Shown: in pieces, positions 1-8,605 of the stretch | Layout of the letters: every line of letters starts with the position of its first letter | Position numbering within the stretch: position 1 is the stretch's first letter | DNA from: Betaproteobacteria bacterium | Lineage (GTDB): Bacteria; Pseudomonadota; Gammaproteobacteria; Burkholderiales; Rhodocyclaceae | Direction: 5' to 3' | Length of the DNA stretch: 64,000 nt | Assembly (NCBI GenBank): GCA_009780885.1 | Contig: WQZF01000003.1 | Coordinates: forward strand, 1-64,000 | Notes under the pieces: generated by a model | Told to the model about the DNA's origin: nothing | What the model saw: only the letters and a program-made list of their open reading frames with translations | Databases searched by the model: none | Translations under genes and position numbers: made by a program

Positions 1-694
1 CAAGTAGAGCCGTATCGTCATTTGCGCTGATCGAGGGGTCGGCGCTATTGACCGTAATCGTGACGGGCAGTTGGGTTGCGGCGTTATAGCTGGCGGTTGC
101 GGCGGAATTTATATTCACCGTGGTCGTGCCTTTTCCCTCGATCGTGACGAGGCCATTTGCATCGCATGTGGCGATTCCGGCAGTGCCAGTGGAATACGTC
201 AGCGTCGGCGCATCTGTGGAAGCTTGCGCAATCACATCGCCGTTTCCGTTGTTCGCCGTCTGCGTAAGTTGCACGGCACTGCCCACATCGCTCATCTTCT
301 TGCTGATGTCGGATTGCACGATGCTTTGCGGGCCTGCCTCAACAGTGATCGTAAAAGTGCGCGTATTGGAATCGGTGGTATCCGTAAAATGGCTCGTATA
401 TGTTCCAGCAGTTCCCGGTTCCGCAGTGCCCTGGATATCTCTTGTTCCCGGACCTGGCTCCCCCTGTTGTATGCTGAGTCCAGCCGGTAAATCAAGAGCG
501 TCAATGGATAATGCTGATGCGGTGCTCGGGGCCCCAGCGGCGACAATCCTGATTGGATTTGGCCCAATAGCTTGGCCGATATAAATGGTCCGAGCGCCGC
601 TGGCGTCATATTGAAAACCGATGTCGGCATAAGCTGGAATGGGAAGCGTCATGAAAGCAATCGCCGCCGCCAATCCTGTTGCCAAGTGCCGCAT
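1..694 (-). CDS. Secreted Ig-like (BIG-type) repeat protein, partial
   Basis: Open frame on the minus strand from an ATG at 694 to the window edge, so the C-terminus is missing. Residues 1-23 form a Sec signal peptide (MRHLATGLAAAIAF..., cleavage likely after AYA). The mature part is rich in Thr, Ser, Gly and Ala and alternates beta-strand-like stretches (TRTFTITVEAG, ATQLPVTITVNSADPSI), with a segment TYSTGTAGIATCDANGLVTI resembling bacterial Ig-like group 2 domains. Such proteins are exported surface or matrix proteins; substrate unknown. A second ATG 14 codons downstream is possible, but the upstream one gives the full signal peptide. Confidence 0.7.
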   Translation of the reverse strand, partial: MRHLATGLAAAIAFMTLPIPAYADIGFQYDASGARTIYIGQAIGPNPIRIVAAGAPSTASALSIDALDLPAGLSIQQGEPGPGTRDIQGTAEPGTAGTYTSHFTDTTDSNTRTFTITVEAGPQSIVQSDISKKMSDVGSAVQLTQTANNGNGDVIAQASTDAPTLTYSTGTAGIATCDANGLVTIEGKGTTTVNINSAATASYNAATQLPVTITVNSADPSISANDDTALL

Positions 695-816
695 CCCGGA
701 GCTTTGACGCACAGCGCGCTGGCGAAAATACAGCCAAAAAGCGAAACACGGCGAACTTTCCTTTTTCTGGATCGAGATCATTTTGGGACTCCCTGGATTT
801 CAGAGGATGGAAAACA

Positions 817-854
817 AAACAGCCCCGCCTCCCGAAAGGGAAACAGGGCTGTTT
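817..854 (-). terminator. Hairpin, likely intrinsic terminator for leftward transcription
   Basis: Stem AAACAGCCC (817-825) pairs with GGGCTGTTT (846-854). Read on the minus strand the stem is followed by a T-rich run (GTTTTGTTTT). It lies upstream of the Ig-like gene, so it would insulate that gene from leftward transcription. Confidence 0.5.
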
Positions 855-896
855 GAAAAATGGGGTTTTGCTTTTTTAGATTCTGCGCATCATGAA

Positions 897-936
897 TTAT
901 GCCAAATAAATGCGGGGGGGGGGTATGATATAACAA
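897..936 (+). promoter_or_regulatory. Possible promoter with 10-G tract
   Basis: A run of ten G (914-923) directly precedes TATGAT (924-929), a good -10 hexamer. The G tract would fall between -10 and -35 elements. No convincing -35 is visible (TTATGC near 897 is the best), so this is a weak call. Confidence 0.25.
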
Positions 937-1044
937 TATTCCTGGCTGCGCCGAAGCTGCCGCTCAGGAGATCATTCGGGAAAAGGCTTTGGGCGGCCTT
1001 GCGCCATTGCGTCAACATCGCTTTCCGCAGGGGGAGGGGAATAA

Positions 1045-1263
1045 ATGAGGTTTGAATTTGAAGACCTTACTCCTTCGGCAAAAAACCTGCAAGAGGGTGG
1101 GTCAGTTTTTTCGGGGCAGGATGAGGAATTCATGGAATTCATAGCTTGGGGTGAGCGTAAGCGAAGCCCAACGGAACAGCCTTCGCCCGAGTGTTGGGCA
1201 TCGCTTTGCTCAGCCCAACCTATGCGCAGGATCATTTTTTTGATGGCAGGAAGGGGAATGTAG
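1045..1263 (+). CDS. Small hypothetical ORF, doubtful
   Basis: 72 codons starting at an ATG with a strong ribosome-binding sequence (GGAGGGG, about 6 nt upstream). The first ~34 residues (MRFEFEDLTPSAKNLQ...) look like an ordinary acidic protein, but the second half runs through a dispersed REP-like repeat (1191-1226). It is either a gene whose 3' end was overwritten by the repeat or a chance ORF. No family recognised. Confidence 0.25.
   Translation: MRFEFEDLTPSAKNLQEGGSVFSGQDEEFMEFIAWGERKRSPTEQPSPECWASLCSAQPMRRIIFLMAGRGM
1191..1226. repeat. REP-like hairpin repeat, copy 1
   Basis: 36 bp that recur at 1318-1353 with one mismatch. The unit contains TTGGGC...GCCCAA inverted arms around a short loop and ends in CCTATGCG. 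Such GC-rich hairpins are dispersed in intergenic regions of many betaproteobacteria. Confidence 0.7.
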
Positions 1264-1317
1264 GGGCAACCGTCCTCGGTCGCCCGTCCGGAGCTTGCAT
1301 TGCCACCGGCAGCCCGG

Positions 1318-1353
1318 GTGTTGGGCATCGCTTCGCTCAGCCCAACCTATGCG
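1318..1353. repeat. REP-like hairpin repeat, copy 2
   Basis: Second direct copy of the 1191-1226 unit, with C instead of T at one position. Together they occupy the gap between the Ig-like gene and the DUF4160 remnant. Confidence 0.7.
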
Positions 1354-1452
1354 TTGGTTCAATAGCTACAAGCCCGCCTGATGTGGGTATAATCAATAGT
1401 CATTGCAGGGGCATCATGGTTCCTGCGGCTTTCAGGTCTTAGGGGCGTTTTA

Positions 1453-1727
1453 ATGCCGATTATCAGCACGTTCTACGGAATCCTGATTCAGATGTTCTGG
1501 AGCGATCACGCTCCGCCGCACTTCCATGCGCTCTACGCTGAATACGAAGTGCTCATTGACATCGGAAGCCTGGATATCCTGGAAGGCGAGATGCCCCGGA
1601 GAGCACTTGCATTGATTCTCGAATGGGCGCAGGAACATCGCGCCGAACTTATGTGGCCGAACTTATGTGGAATTGGGAGCTATGCGCACACAACCAGCAA
1701 CCAAAGAAGATTCCGCCCTTGCCGTAA
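1453..1727 (+). pseudogene. DUF4160 protein gene, frameshifted by a 14-bp duplication
   Basis: The N-terminal 66 residues (MPIISTFYGILIQMFWSDHAPPHFHALYAEYEV...) are typical of DUF4160, small proteins of ~80-90 residues usually encoded beside a DUF2442 gene. At 1643-1670 the 14-mer CCGAACTTATGTGG is present twice in tandem. Removing one copy restores ...HRAELMWNWELCAHNQQPKK... and a stop at 1725-1727, giving 86 residues, the family's usual size. With the duplication the reading frame runs on into unrelated sequence to 1893. The pair DUF4160/DUF2442 has been suggested to be toxin-antitoxin-like; that is not shown here. Confidence 0.75.
1643..1670. repeat. 14-bp perfect tandem duplication
   Basis: Copies 1643-1656 and 1657-1670 are identical (CCGAACTTATGTGG). 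14 is not a multiple of three, so the duplication shifts the frame of the DUF4160 gene. Confidence 0.95.
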
Positions 1728-1747
1728 CCCCATTGATCCAACACCGT

Positions 1748-2011
1748 ATGCCGTGGCGCGTGCTGAGCGTGGAAACCCTGCCGGGATTTCGCCTGCATGT
1801 CCGGTTCGTGGATGGCAGCGAGGGAATAGCGGATCTTGCGGCTCTTGTCCATTCGCCAGAAGCCGGGGTGTTCTCCGCGCTCGCCGACCCTGATTTTTTC
1901 GCCCAGGCGCGCATCGAGTATGGCGCGGTAACGTGGCCCGGCAACGTAGATTTGGCCCCGGACGCCATGTACGCCGAAATCAGGAAAACCGGAACGTGGG
2001 TGTTGCAATAA
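1748..2011 (+). CDS. DUF2442 domain protein
   Basis: 87 residues from the ATG at 1748 (MPWRVLSVETLPGFRL...). The pattern 'LHVRFVDGSEGIADL...GVFSALADPDFFAQARIEYGAVTWPG' is the DUF2442 signature. An in-frame ATG at 1682 would add 22 residues but overlaps the end of the DUF4160 gene; the shorter start fits the family length better. Function unknown; DUF2442 proteins are commonly paired with DUF4160 or with short DNA-binding proteins. Since its partner is frameshifted, this one may be a surviving orphan. Confidence 0.75.
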   Translation: MPWRVLSVETLPGFRLHVRFVDGSEGIADLAALVHSPEAGVFSALADPDFFAQARIEYGAVTWPGNVDLAPDAMYAEIRKTGTWVLQ

Positions 2012-2069
2012 ATTATTGAACCGGCAATTAAGGATCGAGCGAAGCGAAGCCTAAGGTTCCTGCCTCTGA

Positions 2070-2147
2070 AATTCTAAATTTGACTAAAGAATTCGTTTTT
2101 AATAATCACTACTGTAGCTGATCATTATTACAGTAATTTAGAAAATT
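2070..2147. repeat. AT-rich inverted-repeat element, copy A
   Basis: About 78 bp beginning AATTCTAAATTT and ending TAATTTAGAAAATT, so the ends are inverted copies; the interior has CACTACTGTAG and TTACAGTA. Clearly related to 7772-7851 and 63463-63543 and, in the opposite orientation and more diverged, to 23101-23179. It lies in the convergent gap between DUF2442 and ubiD. Confidence 0.75.
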
Positions 2148-2188
2148 ATCGTTTGGGCCGGTTCTCAAGCCCAATTCACAAGCCCGAT

Positions 2189-3667
2189 TCACAAGCCCAA
2201 TTCTCCCCACAACGCATCGACCCGTTTTTTTACGTCCTCGTCCATCACGATTCCGCGTCCCCATTCGCGGGTGGTTTCTTCGGGCCATTTGTGGGTCGCG
2301 TCGATGCCCATCTTGCTGCCCAGGCCGATGGCGGGGCTGGCGAAGTCGAGGTAGTCGATCGGGGTGTTTTCGGCGATCAGGGTGTCGCGCGCGGCGTCGA
2401 CGCGGGTGGTGAGCGCCCAGATGACTTCCTTCCAGTCGCGGATGTCGATGTCGTCGTCGACGACGATGATGAACTTGGTGTACATGAACTGGCGCAGGAA
2501 AGACCAGATGCCGAACATGATCCGTTTCGCGTGGCCGGGATACTGTTTTTTGAGCGATACCACCGCAAGCCGGTAGGAGCAGCCTTCCGGCGGGAGGTAG
2601 AAGTCGGCGATTTCGGGGAACTGTTTTTGCAGGATCGGCACGAAGACTTCGTTCAGCGCGACGCCGAGCATTGCCGGTTCGTCCGGGGGTTTGCCGGTGT
2701 AGGTCGAGTGGTAGATCGGATCCTTGCGCATCGTCATGCGTTCGACGGTGAAGACCGGGAACGGCGCCTGCTCGTTGTAATAGCCGGTATGGTCGCCGTA
2801 TGGCCCTTCGAGCGCGGTTTCGTCCGGGTGGATTGAGCCTTCGAGGATGATTTCGGCGCGCGCCGGAACGCTGAGTCCGGAGCCGAGGCAGCGCGTCAAT
2901 TCGGTGCGCGTGCCGCGCAGCAGGCCGGCGAACTGGTATTCGGAAAGGGTGTCCGGGATCGGCGTGACCGCGCCGAGCATCGTCGCCGGATCGGCGCCCA
3001 GCGCGACGGCGACGGGGAAGGGCGTGCCGGGGAAACGCCTGCAATGGTCGCGGAAGTCGAGCGCGCCGCCGCGATGCGGGAGCCAGCGCATGATGAGTTT
3101 ATTTGGACCGAGGACTTGCTGGCGGTAGATGCCGAGATTCTGCCGCGTCTTTTCCGGGCCGCGCGTGACGACCAGCCCCCAGGTGATCAGCGGCGCGACA
3201 TCGCCCGGCCAGCAATGCTGGATCGGCAGTTGCCCGAGGTCGACATTTTTGCCTTCGACGACGATTTCCTGGCACGGCGCGTTGCCGACGGTTTTCGGCG
3301 TCATCGCGTAGAGTTGTTTCAGCAGCGGCAGCGATTCCCAGGCGTCTTTCAGGCCGCCCGGCGGTTCCGGTTCCTTCAGCCGCGCGAGCAGATGCCCGAT
3401 TTCGCGCAAGGCGGCGATGTCGTTTCTTCCCATCGCCAGAGCGATGCGGCGCGGCGTGCCGAAGAGATTTCCGAGCACCGGCATGGTGAAATTTTTCTGC
3501 CCCTGCCGTGGATGCTCGAACAGGAGCGCCGGGCCGTTGCTTCGCAGCACGCGGTCGCAGATTTCGGTGATTTCCAGATGCGGCGAGACGGGCGCGGTGA
3601 TGCGCTTCAATTCGCCGAGGCGTTCCAGATGCGCGATGAAGTCGCGAAGGTCGTTGTAGTGGGTCAT
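2189..3667 (-). CDS. ubiD: 4-hydroxy-3-polyprenylbenzoate decarboxylase (UbiD)
   Basis: 492 residues, the normal UbiD length. UbiD removes the carboxyl group of 3-polyprenyl-4-hydroxybenzoate in ubiquinone synthesis using prenylated FMN made by UbiX. Visible family features are the N-terminal '[23 protein letters not shown]', the cofactor/catalytic region '[10 protein letters not shown]' and '[12 protein letters not shown]', and the C-terminal '[11 protein letters not shown]'. It is followed 11 bp upstream by ubiA on the same strand, so the two consecutive pathway steps are co-transcribed (ubiA-ubiD order). Confidence 0.96.
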   Translation of the reverse strand: MTHYNDLRDFIAHLERLGELKRITAPVSPHLEITEICDRVLRSNGPALLFEHPRQGQKNFTMPVLGNLFGTPRRIALAMGRNDIAALREIGHLLARLKEPEPPGGLKDAWESLPLLKQLYAMTPKTVGNAPCQEIVVEGKNVDLGQLPIQHCWPGDVAPLITWGLVVTRGPEKTRQNLGIYRQQVLGPNKLIMRWLPHRGGALDFRDHCRRFPGTPFPVAVALGADPATMLGAVTPIPDTLSEYQFAGLLRGTRTELTRCLGSGLSVPARAEIILEGSIHPDETALEGPYGDHTGYYNEQAPFPVFTVERMTMRKDPIYHSTYTGKPPDEPAMLGVALNEVFVPILQKQFPEIADFYLPPEGCSYRLAVVSLKKQYPGHAKRIMFGIWSFLRQFMYTKFIIVVDDDIDIRDWKEVIWALTTRVDAARDTLIAENTPIDYLDFASPAIGLGSKMGIDATHKWPEETTREWGRGIVMDEDVKKRVDALWGELGL

Positions 3668-3678
3668 GATCCGGGAGT

Positions 3679-4554
3679 TCAGCGCAACAGATAATCCGCC
3701 GCGATACCGGCGAAAATCGCGCCGCCGTACCAGTTGTTGTGCATGAAGGCTTTAAAGCAGTTTTCGCGCTCGCGCTCGCGAATCAGCCGCCAGTGATAGA
3801 TCGAGATTGCGGCGGCGGCGGAAAGGCCGAGGTAGAAGGCTGGCCCCATTCCATAGCGCCAGCCCAGTCCGACGAAAAGGGAGAGCATCGCGGCGTAGCA
3901 AAACATTACCGCGACGACATCGAAGCGGCCAAAGGTGATTGCCGAGGTCTTGATCCCGATTCTCAGGTCGTCGTCGCGGTCGACCATGGCGTATTCGGTG
4001 TCGTAGGCGAGCGACCAGAAGATATTGATGCCCAGGAGCCACCAGGCTTCGAGCGGCAGATGATGCAGATGCGCGGCGTAGCTCATCGGGATGCCGAAAC
4101 CGAAGGCGATGCCGAGGTAAGCCTGCGGCAACGCGAAGAAACGCTTGGTCAGCGGATAGCTGATCGCGAGAAATACGGCCACGAAGGCCAGCTCGATCAC
4201 GAGCAGGTTTCGCAGCGGCAACACCAGCGCCAGCGAACACAGGAGCAGCGCGATGAACAGCGCGAAGGCTTCCTTCAGCGTGACCTTGCCGGAAGTGACC
4301 GGACGGTCCTGGGTGCGTTTGACATGCTTGTCGAAATCGCGGTCGGCGCAGTCGTTGATCACGCAGCCCGCCGAACGCATCAGCAGCGTGCCGATCATGA
4401 AAATGATCACGACCGTCCAGTCCGGTTTCCCGCCGGAAGAGAGCCATAGCGCCCACAGGGTCGGCCACAGCAACAGCAGCGTGCCGATGGGCTTGTCGAG
4501 ACGCATCAGCCGTTCGTACAGGCCGAGGCGTTCCTTGAGCAAGGAGATTTCCAA
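3679..4554 (-). CDS. ubiA: 4-hydroxybenzoate octaprenyltransferase (UbiA)
   Basis: 291 residues of an integral membrane prenyltransferase that attaches the polyprenyl tail to 4-hydroxybenzoate. The two Asp-rich Mg-diphosphate motifs are visible: [12 protein letters not shown] and [13 protein letters not shown] place the start at a TTG (4554): AGGAGG stands 5 nt upstream, and the resulting N-terminus [10 protein letters not shown]...[22 protein letters not shown] aligns with E. coli UbiA from its first residue. A longer ATG start at 4638 would overlap crcB in another frame and has no support. Co-directional with ubiD and crcB. Confidence 0.95.
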   Translation of the reverse strand: MEISLLKERLGLYERLMRLDKPIGTLLLLWPTLWALWLSSGGKPDWTVVIIFMIGTLLMRSAGCVINDCADRDFDKHVKRTQDRPVTSGKVTLKEAFALFIALLLCSLALVLPLRNLLVIELAFVAVFLAISYPLTKRFFALPQAYLGIAFGFGIPMSYAAHLHHLPLEAWWLLGINIFWSLAYDTEYAMVDRDDDLRIGIKTSAITFGRFDVVAVMFCYAAMLSLFVGLGWRYGMGPAFYLGLSAAAAISIYHWRLIRERERENCFKAFMHNNWYGGAIFAGIAADYLLR

Positions 4555-4567
4555 CTTTTCCTCCTGT

Positions 4568-4969
4568 TCAGGAAAAAACCTTGCCGGCGCCGACCGAGAG
4601 CAGTCCAAGCCAGGCAAAGAAGAGCGAGCCGAGCACATGCAGCGCCACCGCCGACAATGCCCAGAAAGTCTGTTGCGCGAGCAGGCGTTCGAGCACTTCC
4701 GCCGCGAAACTCGAAAAGGTGGTCAGCCCGCCGAGAAATCCGGTAATGACGAATAACTTGAGCGCAGGAGGAAGCCCGGAGTGGATATGGAAGACTCCAA
4801 TGGCGATGCCGATCAGATATGCCCCGATCAGGTTTGCCGTCAGCGTGCCCAGGGGCAGCGTGACGAACAGCGGATTCAGCATCAGGCCGAGGAACCAGCG
4901 CAACCACGCGCCAATCGCAGCGCCCAGGCCAACGGAAAGAAAGGATGCCAAAAAGCTGGAGCGGGTCAT
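4568..4969 (-). CDS. crcB: Fluoride exporter CrcB/FluC
   Basis: 133 residues with four hydrophobic segments, typical of the dual-topology Fluc fluoride channels. The signature [15 protein letters not shown] and the NLIGAYLIG segment are present. It precedes ubiA by 13 bp and is probably the first gene of the minus-strand operon crcB-ubiA-ubiD. No fluoride (crcB) riboswitch is evident in the 140 bp up to glnS. Confidence 0.92.
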   Translation of the reverse strand: MTRSSFLASFLSVGLGAAIGAWLRWFLGLMLNPLFVTLPLGTLTANLIGAYLIGIAIGVFHIHSGLPPALKLFVITGFLGGLTTFSSFAAEVLERLLAQQTFWALSAVALHVLGSLFFAWLGLLSVGAGKVFS

Positions 4970-5110
4970 TGGAAGGAAGGGCGGAAAAATTGTCGGGAAA
5001 ATTGGGCAAAAGTTCCGTCCGGAAGGCTATTGGAACTTTCGGATTCTAACGGTTTTCCCCGCAGCGCCGGTAAAATGCCTGTTTTAAAAGTATTTGCCAA
5101 AAGGCGACTC

Positions 5111-6904
5111 ATGAGCAGCGAAAAAAACGTTTCATCCGTCAATTTCATCCGCAACATCATCGATGCCGATCTCGGCGCCGGGAAATATGCCGCGCGCCAT
5201 TGGTCGGGGCAACCCGGGCCAGGGCCGCAGCAGTGTGCCGGACGGGTCGACCCTGCGCCGGTCCGCACGCGCTTTCCGCCGGAGCCGAACGGCTATCTGC
5301 ATTTCGGCCACGCCAAGTCGATCTGCCTCAATTTCGGACTCGCGCGCGATTACGGCGGGCGTTGCCACCTGCGTTTCGACGATACCAACCCGGAGAAGGA
5401 AGAGGACGAATATGTCCGCTCGATCATCGCGGCGGTGCGCTGGCTCGGCTTTTCGTGGGACGAAGGCGGCGAGGACAATCTCTACTACGCTTCCGATTAT
5501 TTCGACTGGATGATCGAATTCGCCGAAACGCTGATCCGCACCGGTCATGCCTACGTCGATAGCCAGTCCGCCGAGGAAATGCGCAGGAGCCGGGGCACCC
5601 TCACCGAACCCGGCCTCGCCAGCCCTTTCCGCGAGCGGAGCGCCGAGGAAAACCTCGCGCTCTTTCGCGCGATGCAGGCGGGCGAGTACCCGGACGGCGC
5701 GCATGTGCTGCGGGCGAAAATCGACATGGCCGCGCCGAACCTGAACCTGCGCGACCCAGCGATTTTCCGCATCCGCCACGCGCATCACCATCGCACCGGC
5801 GACCGTTTCTGCGTCTACCCGATGTACACCTTCGCGCACCCGATCGAGGACGCGCTGGAGAACATCACGCATTCGATCTGCACCCTCGAATTCGAGGATC
5901 AGCGCCCGTTCTACGACTGGCTGCTGGAGAGGCTTGCCGAGAGCGGGCTGTTGCAGCGCCCGCTGCCGCAGCAGATCGAATTCTCGCGGCTCAACCTGAC
6001 TTATGTCGTGCTCTCCAAGCGCAAACTTATCCAGTTGATCGAAGAAAGGCGCGTGGCCGGATGGGACGATCCGCGCCTGCCGACGCTCGCCGGCGCGCGG
6101 CGGCGCGGCTACCCGCCGGAAGGCTTTCATCTCTTTGCCGAGCGCATCGGCGTCTCCAAATCCGATTCCTTGATCGACATTTCGATCCTTGAGGAATGTA
6201 TGCGCGAAACCCTGAACGAACGCGCCGAGCGCCGCATCGCCGTGCTCGATCCACTCCGCCTCATCATCAGCAACTATCCCGAAGGACAAACCGAACTCTG
6301 CCAGGCGCCGAACCATCCGCTGAAACCCGAACTGGGCAAGCGCGACATCCCGTTCTCGCGCGAACTGTGGATCGAGCGCGAGGACTTCATGGAAACGCCG
6401 CCCAAGGGCTACCACCGCCTTTATCCCGGAAACCGGGCGCGCTTGCGCTACGGCTACGTCGTCGAATGCACCGGCTGCGTCAAGGATGAAAACGGTAACG
6501 TGACGGCCGTGCTCTGCGAATACCTTCCGGATTCCAGATCGGGCACGCCGGGCGCCGACAACTACAAGGTCAAGGGCAACCTGCATTGGGTCAGCGCCGC
6601 GCACGCCTGTGCCGCCGAAGTGCGCCTTTACGACCGTCTCTTCGCCGTTCCCGCGCCGGGCGCGCGGCGCGAAGGCGATCCCGAAGGAATCGAACGCGAT
6701 TTCCTCGACGACATCAATCCGGATTCGCTCAGCCTCATCACCGCCCAGCTCGAACCCTCGCTCTCCGAGGCCGCGCATGGAGCCTCGTTCCAGTTCGAGC
6801 GCCACGGCTATTTCGCCGCCGACGCCGTCGATTCCAGGCCCGGAGCGCCGGTCTTCAACCGCACCGTGACCCTGAAGGATTCGTGGGGCAAGGGAGGGAA
6901 ATGA
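5111..6904 (+). CDS. glnS: Glutaminyl-tRNA synthetase
   Basis: 597 residues, class I synthetase charging tRNA-Gln. The HIGH motif is in [16 protein letters not shown] and the KMSKS equivalent in VVLSKRKL. The start [21 protein letters not shown] agrees with the family N-terminus; longer upstream in-frame sequence overlaps crcB antisense and is not conserved in style. Divergent from the crcB operon. Its stop overlaps the start of pyrF (ATGATG around 6901), implying translational coupling. Confidence 0.96.
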   Translation: MSSEKNVSSVNFIRNIIDADLGAGKYAARHWSGQPGPGPQQCAGRVDPAPVRTRFPPEPNGYLHFGHAKSICLNFGLARDYGGRCHLRFDDTNPEKEEDEYVRSIIAAVRWLGFSWDEGGEDNLYYASDYFDWMIEFAETLIRTGHAYVDSQSAEEMRRSRGTLTEPGLASPFRERSAEENLALFRAMQAGEYPDGAHVLRAKIDMAAPNLNLRDPAIFRIRHAHHHRTGDRFCVYPMYTFAHPIEDALENITHSICTLEFEDQRPFYDWLLERLAESGLLQRPLPQQIEFSRLNLTYVVLSKRKLIQLIEERRVAGWDDPRLPTLAGARRRGYPPEGFHLFAERIGVSKSDSLIDISILEECMRETLNERAERRIAVLDPLRLIISNYPEGQTELCQAPNHPLKPELGKRDIPFSRELWIEREDFMETPPKGYHRLYPGNRARLRYGYVVECTGCVKDENGNVTAVLCEYLPDSRSGTPGADNYKVKGNLHWVSAAHACAAEVRLYDRLFAVPAPGARREGDPEGIERDFLDDINPDSLSLITAQLEPSLSEAAHGASFQFERHGYFAADAVDSRPGAPVFNRTVTLKDSWGKGGK

Positions 6905-7761
6905 TGTCCGCCGCTCCATCCGCCGCCCCATCCGCCGACTCGTTCATCGACCGCCTGCGCGCCGCCTGGGCGAAAAACGACAGTCTCCTGTGCGTCGGCC
7001 TCGACCCCGACCCGGAAAAATTCCCGGCGCGTTTCCGTGACGACCCGGCGGCGATTTACCACTTCTGCGCCGAAATCGTCGAAGCCACCGCAGACCTCGT
7101 CTGCTGCTTCAAGCCGCAAATCGCCCACTTCGCCGCCCGCCGCGCCGAGGGCCAGCTCGAAGCGCTGATCGCGCACATCCGCGCGCAATACCCGGACATC
7201 CCGGTCATTCTCGACGCCAAGCGCGGCGACATCGGCAGCACCGCCGCGCATTACGCCCGCGAAGCCTTCGAGCGCTACCGCGCCGACGCGGTGACGGTAA
7301 ATCCTTATCTGGGCCGCGACTCGGTCGAACCCTATCTCGACTGGCCCGGCAAGGGCGTCATCCTGCTCTGCCGCACCTCCAACCCCGGCGGCAACGACCT
7401 CCAGTTTCTCGACGTCGGCGGCGAAAAACTCTACGAGCGCGTCGCCAGCCTCGTCGCCAATGACTGGAACCGGAACGGCCAATGCGCCCTCGTCGTCGGC
7501 GCCACCTACCCGGCGGAAATCGCCCGCGTCCGCGAAATCGCCGGCAACCTGCCGCTCCTCGTCCCCGGCGTCGGCGCCCAGGGCGGCGACATCGAAGCCG
7601 TCGTCAAGGCCGGATGTATCGGGGCAGGAGAAGGGAAGGGCACGGGCCTCATCATCAACTCCTCCCGCGCGATCCTCTACGCCGGCACAGGCGACACCTT
7701 CGCCGCCGCCGCCCGCGAAGCGGCACAAAAAACGCGGGATGAGATCAACCGGTATCGGTGA
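6901..7761 (+). CDS. pyrF: Orotidine 5'-phosphate decarboxylase, type 2
   Basis: 286 residues. Converts OMP to UMP, the last step of de novo UMP synthesis. The catalytic motif [11 protein letters not shown] is intact, and the long form with an N-terminal '[25 protein letters not shown]' identifies the type 2 (Mycobacterium/Myxococcus-like) subfamily also used by many betaproteobacteria. Overlaps glnS by four bases. Confidence 0.95.
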   Translation: MMSAAPSAAPSADSFIDRLRAAWAKNDSLLCVGLDPDPEKFPARFRDDPAAIYHFCAEIVEATADLVCCFKPQIAHFAARRAEGQLEALIAHIRAQYPDIPVILDAKRGDIGSTAAHYAREAFERYRADAVTVNPYLGRDSVEPYLDWPGKGVILLCRTSNPGGNDLQFLDVGGEKLYERVASLVANDWNRNGQCALVVGATYPAEIARVREIAGNLPLLVPGVGAQGGDIEAVVKAGCIGAGEGKGTGLIINSSRAILYAGTGDTFAAAAREAAQKTRDEINRYR

Positions 7762-7771
7762 ACGAAGGGCG

Positions 7772-7851
7772 AATTTTCTAAATTTAGTTAAATAATGTTT
7801 CGCTACTGTAGTGAATATTATTCAATAATTATTACAGTAATTTAGAAAGTT
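7772..7851. repeat. AT-rich inverted-repeat element, copy B
   Basis: About 80 bp: AATTTTCTAAATTTAG at the left and its imperfect inverse (AATTTAGAAAGTT) at the right, with CGCTACTGTAG inside. Starts 10 bp after the pyrF stop, in a convergent gap. The left half is nearly identical to 63463-63500. Confidence 0.8.
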
Positions 7852-7864
7852 TACGCAAAAAACA

Positions 7865-7893
7865 GATTGGGGTGGGCACAGCGCCCCCCAATC
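7865..7893. other. GC-rich hairpin after pyrF
   Basis: GATTGGGG...CCCCAATC arms around a short GC-rich centre; a possible transcription end point for pyrF, but no T tract follows. Confidence 0.4.
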
Positions 7894-7911
7894 CATGGCC
7901 TTGAATCAAAA

Positions 7912-8021
7912 GGGAATTATTCATTTAACTCCCTGGAAACGGGAATGGCGCAAAATGCCCTGTAGGGGCGACCACAGGTCGCTCCTACGAAACCTCCGGG
8001 GGAGTCAAGCGGATAATTCCC
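7912..8021. mobile_element. 110-bp MITE-like element with 8-bp target duplication
   Basis: Left end GGGAATTATTCATTTAACTC CC (7912-7933) and right end 8000-8021 are inverted copies with about 17 of 22 positions matching. AATCAAAA occurs immediately outside both ends (7904-7911 and 8022-8029), as expected for an 8-bp target-site duplication. The interior has no ORF but a GTAGGGGCGACC...GTCGCTCCTAC hairpin. The ends would be mobilised in trans by a transposase of a family that makes 8-bp duplications; none is in the window. Confidence 0.65.
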
Positions 8022-8034
8022 AATCAAAAGCGCT

Positions 8035-8598
8035 CTAGCTATTGAGCTTCGCCAGATTCGGGTCGATCTGGTAGAGGAGCGCCTGGGCCAGCATCAGGAT
8101 GTTTTCGCGCAGGCGGGCGTCGATTTCAAAGACGGGGCAGCGCGAGATTCCTTCCTTTTCCAGGGCGGCGCGGTAGTCCGACAGGCGTGGGCGTGGACGG
8201 TCGTCGGTGCGGGTGACGCCTACCACCAATCCGCTTTTGGCGATGAAATCCCTGAAAATGCCGACGAAATAACGCAGGTCGTCGAGCGGGGCAGGGCGGG
8301 TGTTGTCCATCAGCAGGATCAGCCCCAGGCCGCCTTCGGTGAGGATGTCCCACATGAAGCCGAAGCGATCCTGTCCGGGGGTGCCGTAAACGTGCAGGCA
8401 TCCTCCCTCAAGGTGAATCGCGCCGTAATCGAAGGCGATCGTTGTCGTTTTTTTCTGCCGCCGCGCGCGTTCGCGGCTGCGTTCGCGGTAGATTTCTTCG
8501 GTGGTCAGAAGATTGCCCCGGCATAGCGCCGCGACGGCAGTCGTCTTTCCCACGCCGAGTGGCCCGGAAATAACCAGCTTGTAATTTTCTTTTTCCAT
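8035..8598 (-). CDS. MglA/Ras-like small GTPase
   Basis: 187 residues beginning MEKENYKLVISGPLGVGKTT. P-loop GPLGVGKTT near residues 12-20, a switch region with TIAFDYG, the G3 motif YGTPGQDRF, and a degenerate G4 (GVTRTDDRP). This matches the bacterial MglA-related 'ATP/GTP-binding protein' family that regulates motility, polarity or signalling. It follows a 449-residue gene on the same strand by 7 bp; a fixed two-gene unit is likely. The GTP-cycle partner (Roadblock protein) is not in the window. Confidence 0.85.
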   Translation of the reverse strand: MEKENYKLVISGPLGVGKTTAVAALCRGNLLTTEEIYRERSRERARRQKKTTTIAFDYGAIHLEGGCLHVYGTPGQDRFGFMWDILTEGGLGLILLMDNTRPAPLDDLRYFVGIFRDFIAKSGLVVGVTRTDDRPRPRLSDYRAALEKEGISRCPVFEIDARLRENILMLAQALLYQIDPNLAKLNS

Positions 8599-8605
8599 GA
8601 TGGAA

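Noticed and set aside
4781-5110. N-terminal extension of glnS
   Set aside because: The frame is open but antisense to crcB and unlike the family; MSSEKN at 5111 is the natural start.
5132-6931. A 599-codon minus-strand open frame
   Set aside because: Antisense of glnS.
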